Positions 59,546-64,000 of a stretch of 64,000 nucleotides of DNA are shown here, in pieces. A program made the position numbers and the translations under genes. This DNA comes from Paenibacillus periandrae. Lineage in GTDB: Bacteria; Bacillota; Bacilli; Paenibacillales; NBRC-103111. The notes beneath the pieces are model-generated. The model saw only the letters and a program-made list of their open reading frames with translations, was not told the DNA's origin and ran no database searches. Numbering within the stretch: the stretch's first letter is position 1; each line of letters starts with the position of its first letter. The stretch lies in contig NZ_JAJNMU010000009.1 in assembly GCF_022458865.1 (NCBI RefSeq), positions 248,001 through 312,000 of the forward strand, in the 5' to 3' direction.

Positions 59546-60106
59546 ATGCCTGCATATATTGCGCTGCTCCGCGGGATTAACGTGAGCGGACAAAAGCTGA
59601 TCAAAATGGTTGAGTTGAAGCAGATGTTTGAGCAAATGGGCTTTGAACGGGTTCAGACCTATATCCAAAGCGGAAATGTTCTCTTTATAACAGAAGACGC
59701 CGAGACGGCATTGAGATCAAATATTGAGCAGCGGATTCAGGAGGTGTTTGGTTTTGACGTCACGGTTGTGATCAGGACAGTTGAACAAATGGAGTACATA
59801 ACTAACCATTGTCCATTCGAGGCAGACCCAACGTCTGCAGTAGAGAAGGTCTATATCGCACTACTCGCGGAGAAGCCGTCTGCGGATAACATAGCGAAGC
59901 TGCTGCTCTGTACAAGTGAGATCGATGAGTTCCAGCTCTCCAGCTCTAAGCTTGAGGTCTACATACTATGTCGGCAAAGCATTCGTAAATCGGTATTTAC
60001 GAACAATTTTTTGGAAAAAAAGCTGGGGGCAGCCGCTACCACTCGTAATTGGCAAACGATGAGCAAGCTTACTGCTTTGGGAAAAGCTCTGACCACAGAA
60101 AGCTGA
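59546..60106 (+). CDS. DUF1697 protein
   Basis: A 186-residue protein of DUF1697. The family opening MPAYIALLRGINVSGQKLIKMVELKQMFEQMGFERVQTYIQSGNVLF is complete, and the C-terminal AAATTRNWQTMSKLTAL matches the second signature. The function is not known. ATG 59546 has GAAGGTG 6-7 bases upstream; a GTG three codons earlier overlaps it. TATAAT at 59512 could serve as -10, with no clear -35. Confidence 0.88.
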   Translation: MPAYIALLRGINVSGQKLIKMVELKQMFEQMGFERVQTYIQSGNVLFITEDAETALRSNIEQRIQEVFGFDVTVVIRTVEQMEYITNHCPFEADPTSAVEKVYIALLAEKPSADNIAKLLLCTSEIDEFQLSSSKLEVYILCRQSIRKSVFTNNFLEKKLGAAATTRNWQTMSKLTALGKALTTES

Positions 60107-60182
60107 TCAGCTGTTTAAAAATCAGGTGGAAGAGGTAATAAATTAAGCGGACTGCGAACCACAATACATAGAAAGAGGCGAA

Positions 60183-60581
60183 ATGATGGGATTTAAACCG
60201 TATTCGTATTTGATTTTTTTATTATCCGACTCTAGCTGGGATATGATCAACTTCGCGGAGCGTCTGAAATTGAAATTCAGCGCCCCTAACACACAGATTG
60301 AAGCGTCCGATCAAGTGACGGTTATGACAATTGACAGCTGGAGCTTCCGCATTGATTACAACCAGGATCCGTCCGTCGTGGAAGAGTCAGCCGAGATCGC
60401 TCAAGCGTATGCAGTCGATCACGTAGATCAGGAACGTATTGCCGCATGCAGCAGAAGACTTGAAACGAGTGGGGATGCCGATCCTGATATGGATTATTTT
60501 AACGATGTGATGATTTTTCTGGAATGGATCGAGAAGGAATACCCGGTGGCTGTGTTTGATAGTCAGGAAGGCTTTTTATAG
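60183..60581 (+). CDS. Uncharacterised acidic protein, 132 residues
   Basis: The protein starts MMGFKPYSYLIFLLSDSSWDMINFAERLKLKF and is rich in Asp and Glu, with aromatic residues spread through it and no membrane segment. GAGGCGAA precedes the ATG pair at 60183 and 60186. I do not recognise a family. It lies 29 bases before another unknown acidic protein and probably shares a transcript with it; paired small acidic proteins are seen among immunity-type genes, but no toxin is in the window. Confidence 0.7.
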   Translation: MMGFKPYSYLIFLLSDSSWDMINFAERLKLKFSAPNTQIEASDQVTVMTIDSWSFRIDYNQDPSVVEESAEIAQAYAVDHVDQERIAACSRRLETSGDADPDMDYFNDVMIFLEWIEKEYPVAVFDSQEGFL

Positions 60582-60610
60582 ACAGTGGTTGGGTCAGGGG
60601 GATAGCTTGG

Positions 60611-61246
60611 ATGACAGAGCAACGAGAAGGCTTGGGAGAACCGTCTATTTTGAAAAAAAGACTGCTCGCTTTGGCTGCACTGGATATTATTGTATGTGAT
60701 GAGGAATGGCTGCGGTATCACTGCTTTGATACGAATTGGACTGAAGAGCTATCGTTGGCCAAAGTAGATAATGGCTCGGGTGACCATCTGTATATTGTGT
60801 TCGGGTCGCAGGGGGTTATTTTGAAAGGCTTCGATCATGAATCGGCACTCAGCCCCCACGCTGGTGACGTCTATGAGGTTTGGCCGGGCATATATGATCA
60901 AGTACCGAATGCGCTGATGGCTTATCTGCAAGACCCCGCCTTGGAGCATGATGTGGTTTCCTTTTGTATATGGCGAGCAAGCAATGAGGGCCAGTGGCAG
61001 CAGGGAGAGGTCCAAATTCCGCAAGGAGCCGATGATGGCTCATGCTGGTTGTTGGGGACGATTAGTAAATCACATGAGGAATATGTTGAATGGGCGGAAG
61101 GGTATTATGACCTTTCATTGGATAAGGAGACGGTCAAACAGATTTTTGCAGGAGCCCCAGTTACAGCAGACATGATTCACTTACTTGATCCAGGCAGGGA
61201 TGCTGAACAAGCACTCTTGGAGCTGCATGCATTAGGATATTCATAA
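60611..61246 (+). CDS. Uncharacterised protein, 211 residues
   Basis: A soluble, Trp-rich, acidic protein beginning MTEQREGLGEPSILKKRLLALAALDIIVCDEEWLRYH. It has strand-like segments HLYIVFGSQGVILKGFDHES and SFCIWRASNEGQWQQGEVQIPQG, and a helical C-terminus. GGGGGATAGCTTGG precedes the ATG. I do not recognise the family. It follows the 132-residue protein by 29 bases, and a terminator at 61282 closes the pair. Confidence 0.7.
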   Translation: MTEQREGLGEPSILKKRLLALAALDIIVCDEEWLRYHCFDTNWTEELSLAKVDNGSGDHLYIVFGSQGVILKGFDHESALSPHAGDVYEVWPGIYDQVPNALMAYLQDPALEHDVVSFCIWRASNEGQWQQGEVQIPQGADDGSCWLLGTISKSHEEYVEWAEGYYDLSLDKETVKQIFAGAPVTADMIHLLDPGRDAEQALLELHALGYS

Positions 61247-61281
61247 GAAATAAAGAATCAAATTCCTTAAAAAAGGGTAAT

Positions 61282-61327
61282 GATAGGAGAAGAAGCCGTA
61301 CATATTGCTTCTGAGCCTATCTTTTTT
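61282..61327 (+). terminator. Terminator after the unknown two-gene unit
   Basis: GATAGG (61282-61287) pairs with CCTATC (61316-61321), and GAAGC with GCTTC inside, followed by TTTTTT. Confidence 0.8.
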
Positions 61328-61347
61328 ATGTGAAAGGACTGACAAGC

Positions 61348-62694
61348 ATGAAACGAAAAGGAACCTGCAAATATACAATACCTCTTATGCTATTAACCCT
61401 GGCGATGGCCACGGGCTGTGGCTCCAATACCAATTCAAGCAGCAGTGCTTCGATGACCGTTCCGTCCGTAGCGAGCGGAGGGCAGACAAGCGGTACAGGC
61501 TCTGCTAATAATTCGGGGTCCTCTGGGGCATCCAATCCGTCTCAAGATAGCACAAGCACGGGAGCTGCTTCTCCATCAACAGATGCAGCGAAGCCAGCCG
61601 AGCAGCAAATTCAAACGATGCTGACAGATATGCATCTGCTCGGGGATAAGCTTGGGTATGCTTGGGGAGTGACGTCTAAGGAATTCAGGCTGTACCGTAC
61701 AGAAGATGGGGGAGTGAAATGGACGGCTGCTTCCCCAACCCCGAACGGACATTCCTTCCAAGCGTCACCACAAGACAATGCAGGTGTTTTTGTACTGGAT
61801 CGCGATCATATCTGGGTGTTTCAGCCTGGACAAAATGAATCCAAGTCCCAGCTGCTCCGCACGAAGGATGCGGGTAAGACTTGGGAAACGGCAGAGCTGC
61901 CCAGTATGGTAAGAGCGATAGGATTATATTTTATCGATCAAAGTCATGGATGGCTGCTAAGCTCGTCAGATGCGGCCATGGGCAAGTCCGAGAAATCTTT
62001 ATATGTGACCGAAGATGGAGGTGCGAGTTGGAAGCAGATTATGGAGAACACCGGCTACCTGCCTACAGATAATCCGACTCCTCAGGCGATTCCACAAAGT
62101 GGACATTCACGCGGGATGAGCTTCAGGGACGCCATGACTGGATTTGTTCCGTTAGAAACGATAGATGGTAAGCCGGAATTGTATGGAACGCGTGACGGCG
62201 GTCATACATGGAGTGCAATCCCCTTACAGATACCTGCAGCAACGAATGAAATCTATTATTCGATTGCCGCGGCGCCACAATTTTGGGGATCAGATCGGAT
62301 GAAGGGATGGTTTCCGGTCATTGTAAGAGGGAAGGATACCCAATATTTTGACGGCTTTTTTACTACGGACGGCGGACAAAACTGGACGTACACAGCGTTA
62401 AATACAGTGCCTGCTGATCAGGCGAGCACGAGCTACGACATTACTTTTGTCAACGATAAAGAAGGCTGGTACTTAAAGGACGGAAGCTTCAGCCATACCG
62501 AGGACGGAGGCACTACCTGGAAAAAGCTTGCTGCTGATCCTGTACTGTCAGAAGCGTCCCAAGCATTCCCTTATACACTTAGAATGGAATTTACCGAGGG
62601 CGGGACCGGTTGGCTGCTGCTGAGGAATGAAGCCTCGACTGGCTCGAGATTACTGCAAACGAAAGACGGCGGCGCCACATGGCAGATGCTGTGA
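61348..62694 (+). CDS. Lipoprotein with YCF48/BNR-like beta-propeller
   Basis: A 448-residue exported lipoprotein. The signal peptide ends in the lipobox MATGC (Cys about 24). A low-complexity Ser/Gly/Thr linker (about 25-80) leads to a propeller whose blades carry repeated TxDGGxxW units: TEDGGVKWTAA, TKDAGKTWETA, TEDGGASWKQI, TRDGGHTWSAI, TTDGGQNWTYT, TEDGGTTWKKL and TKDGGATWQML. The family is shared by the PSII assembly factor YCF48 and sialidase-like BNR proteins. Its role is likely protein or glycan binding at the cell surface. ATG follows AAAGGACTGACAAGC. Confidence 0.88.
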   Translation: MKRKGTCKYTIPLMLLTLAMATGCGSNTNSSSSASMTVPSVASGGQTSGTGSANNSGSSGASNPSQDSTSTGAASPSTDAAKPAEQQIQTMLTDMHLLGDKLGYAWGVTSKEFRLYRTEDGGVKWTAASPTPNGHSFQASPQDNAGVFVLDRDHIWVFQPGQNESKSQLLRTKDAGKTWETAELPSMVRAIGLYFIDQSHGWLLSSSDAAMGKSEKSLYVTEDGGASWKQIMENTGYLPTDNPTPQAIPQSGHSRGMSFRDAMTGFVPLETIDGKPELYGTRDGGHTWSAIPLQIPAATNEIYYSIAAAPQFWGSDRMKGWFPVIVRGKDTQYFDGFFTTDGGQNWTYTALNTVPADQASTSYDITFVNDKEGWYLKDGSFSHTEDGGTTWKKLAADPVLSEASQAFPYTLRMEFTEGGTGWLLLRNEASTGSRLLQTKDGGATWQML

Positions 62695-62704
62695 TATATG
62701 GATT

Positions 62705-62733
62705 GAGGTTGGCCAGCGATGGTCAGCCTCTTT
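62705..62733 (+). terminator. Terminator of the propeller lipoprotein gene
   Basis: GAGGTTGGCCA (62705-62715) pairs with TGGTCAGCCTC (62720-62730) through 11 pairs including two G-U; only TTT follows. Confidence 0.65.
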
Positions 62734-62759
62734 GCAAAATCCAATCCTTCTGCTATAAT
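62732..62759 (+). promoter_or_regulatory. Promoter for the AAA ATPase gene
   Basis: TTGCAA at 62732-62737 and TATAAT at 62754-62759 are 16 bases apart. The leader also has the palindrome GTTGATGATCAAC (62787-62799), a possible operator. Confidence 0.55.
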
Positions 62760-62846
62760 TAATTAGTAAATATTACGATTAAATCCGTTGATGATCAACA
62801 ACGTAGTCGGAATAATGATTTTAATATGAAGGAGAATTGTTGCATA

Positions 62847-63674
62847 ATGAGTAAAAGCAGTACTAATAACCGTCTTCCCCGTGCGAAGGGAATCGATATG
62901 GCCTCTATATATACCCCCAAAGAGTGTGCTCGTAAGGTCAGACATATTGTTCTCCATCCCAGCAATAAACAAATTGTTGAGGAGTTCATCAAGATTATTC
63001 ATATGAAAGAAAAGTTTGAAGAGCACGACGTTCCTATTCCGAATAAGGTTGTCATGTTCGGCCCCCCGGGAACCGGAAAAACGCTAACGGCCTTTTATAT
63101 CGCTCAGCAGTTGGACATTCCTTTAATTGTGGTTCGATTGGACGCGATTATTCACAGCCATCTTGGGGAAACTGCGAGCAATATGCGTAAAATATTTGAT
63201 TATGCCAAGTCATCGCCTTGCGTTCTGTTTCTCGATGAATTCGATGCCATTGCCCGTACCCGTGATAATAGTGATGAGATTAAAGAAATGGCCCGCGTCG
63301 TCAATACGTTATTGCAATGTCTGGATGAATTTCAGGGGGACAGTATTTTTGCAGCGGCAACGAATTTGGAGGATGAGCTGGATCAGGCGGTATGGCGTAG
63401 ATTTGATACCAAAATGGTCTATCACATGCCTGATGTGGCGAGCAGGAGGGCGTACATTCGCTTGCTGATTGCTGACTTTGAGCAGGAAGATTTATTGTAC
63501 GAACCCATCACAGACTTACTGAGTGGCTGCAGCTTTGCAGATATTGAACAGATTGTACTGAAGGCGAAGCGAAAAGCCATTATTGAGAGTAGTCCTTTGA
63601 CCTTTGATCATATGCGCGGCTCCTATATGGAATACAAACCTAAGGTGATGGCAGAACCTGTGCCGATCAATTAA
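62847..63674 (+). CDS. Stand-alone AAA-family ATPase
   Basis: A 275-residue classic AAA ATPase with Walker A GPPGTGKT (about 72-79), Walker B VLFLDEFDAIA (about 125-135), sensor 1 AATN, arginine-finger region AVWRRFDTK and a C-terminal small helical domain. It resembles the ATPase module of FtsH/SpoVK-type proteins but has no membrane segment, protease or zinc site. A short N-terminal region (about 1-60) may recruit a client. GGAG sits about 12 bases before ATG 62847; an earlier in-frame ATG at 62826 overlaps that site. Partner and function are unknown. Confidence 0.85.
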   Translation: MSKSSTNNRLPRAKGIDMASIYTPKECARKVRHIVLHPSNKQIVEEFIKIIHMKEKFEEHDVPIPNKVVMFGPPGTGKTLTAFYIAQQLDIPLIVVRLDAIIHSHLGETASNMRKIFDYAKSSPCVLFLDEFDAIARTRDNSDEIKEMARVVNTLLQCLDEFQGDSIFAAATNLEDELDQAVWRRFDTKMVYHMPDVASRRAYIRLLIADFEQEDLLYEPITDLLSGCSFADIEQIVLKAKRKAIIESSPLTFDHMRGSYMEYKPKVMAEPVPIN

Positions 63675-63808
63675 AATACAATGTGTTACATATGTTAGCG
63701 GAAACGTCGAACGGCTGCATCTGCTGCGCACTTCGAGATGATTTGCTGCTGGAAAATGTGATATGGGATGTTGGGTTAATTATGATCAGTCCCGGGAACC
63801 AGCTGTAG
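63671..63808 (+). pseudogene. CobW/COG0523 GTPase fragment
   Basis: One frame encodes LHMLAETSNGCICCALRDDLLLE, including the CXCC metal-binding motif NGCICC-LRDDL of CobW/YciC-type G3E GTPases, then runs to a TAG after about 38 residues from ATG 63692. The Walker A part that should lie about 60 residues upstream is not found, since the AAA gene ends at 63674. It is a remnant, not an intact gene. Confidence 0.5.
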
Positions 63809-63821
63809 AGGGGAGAATAAG

Positions 63822-64000
63822 ATGACAACCGTGAATACGGACAATCAGGAAGAGCTGGTATGCTCCCAGCAAACACGCGAGCAATGGAAACGCAGAGAAC
63901 GGGAGTTGAGCGCGTGGGTGGATCGTGATAAGCAGATTCGGATACCTAAGCAAACCGTGCCTCTTGGTCATATGGATATCATCGTAGATGCCGAGCTGCA
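63822..64000 (+). CDS. Protein of unknown function, cut by the right edge
   Basis: The ATG at 63822 follows AGGGGAGAATAAG. The 59 visible residues begin MTTVNTDNQEELVCSQQTRE and continue with a basic helical stretch (QWKRRERELSAWVDRDKQIR) and PKQTVPLGHMDIIVDAEL. No family can be assigned from this N-terminus. Confidence 0.6.
   Translation, partial: MTTVNTDNQEELVCSQQTREQWKRRERELSAWVDRDKQIRIPKQTVPLGHMDIIVDAEL

Overview
The window looks like chromosomal DNA of a Paenibacillus-type member of the Bacillales. The signs are strong AGGAGG-like ribosome binding sites, frequent TTG/GTG starts, a bshC gene (bacillithiol is a Firmicutes thiol), a glgBCDA glycogen operon, a copper-amine-oxidase-N/parvulin exported protein, and LexA and CsoR sites of the Bacillus type. 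GC is near 50 percent in housekeeping genes and clearly lower in one accessory stretch. I see no rRNA, tRNA, transposase, prophage or CRISPR array. The genus is an inference from gene content; no search was run.

Layout. 1-5232: oligopeptide ABC transporter operon (binding protein cut by the left edge, then permeases B and C and ATPases D and F). 5292-8862: a PNPOx-like protein, bshC and ahcY. 8996-13335: a LysM/G5/M23 lipoprotein, an SGNH hydrolase and a two-gene ABC exporter. 13445-17861: topoisomerase IV parE-parC. 17858-19563: a 55-residue protein, a MarR regulator and a TPR membrane protein. 19602-20584: ZTP riboswitch and folD. 20594-20942: a cluster of intergenic hairpin repeats. 20992-22505: fetAB-like metal exporter. 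22686-25409 (minus): pseudouridine synthase, rRNA-type methyltransferase, PpiC foldase. 25632-31329: glgB-glgC-glgD-glgA. 31387-33025: HAD phosphatase, a LexA-controlled small gene and a DUF4177-like gene. 33135-38426: GntR regulator, sugar ABC importer and an RspA/ManD-type dehydratase, a probable sugar-acid catabolic operon. 38495-39912: small protein and an RNase-Z-like metallo-hydrolase. 40140-44878: secreted protein, ABC exporter, sensor kinase and response regulator, preceded by three 22-bp-phased repeats. 44992-50177: small proteins, copZ behind a CsoR operator, DHA2 efflux pump, GrpB-HAD fusion, chemoreceptor. 50317-51312: an aspartate carbamoyltransferase outside any pyr operon. 51559-56880: accessory run of VOC, NUDIX, APH, VanW, methyltransferase and nucleotidyltransferase genes. 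56901-62694: AraC regulator, msrAB with a broken N-terminus, DUF1697, unknown proteins and a beta-propeller lipoprotein. 62847-64000: AAA ATPase, a CobW remnant and a gene cut by the right edge.

The strongest candidates for something undescribed are: the SOS-controlled 98-residue protein (promoter 32665-32713); the 40140-44878 envelope-stress-like module with its phased operator array; the intergenic hairpin family at 20594-20900 with compensatory stem changes; and the GntR operator pair plus structured leader at 33096-33976. ParC also carries alanine at the classical quinolone serine position, and msrAB appears to carry a one-base frameshift behind its signal anchor.
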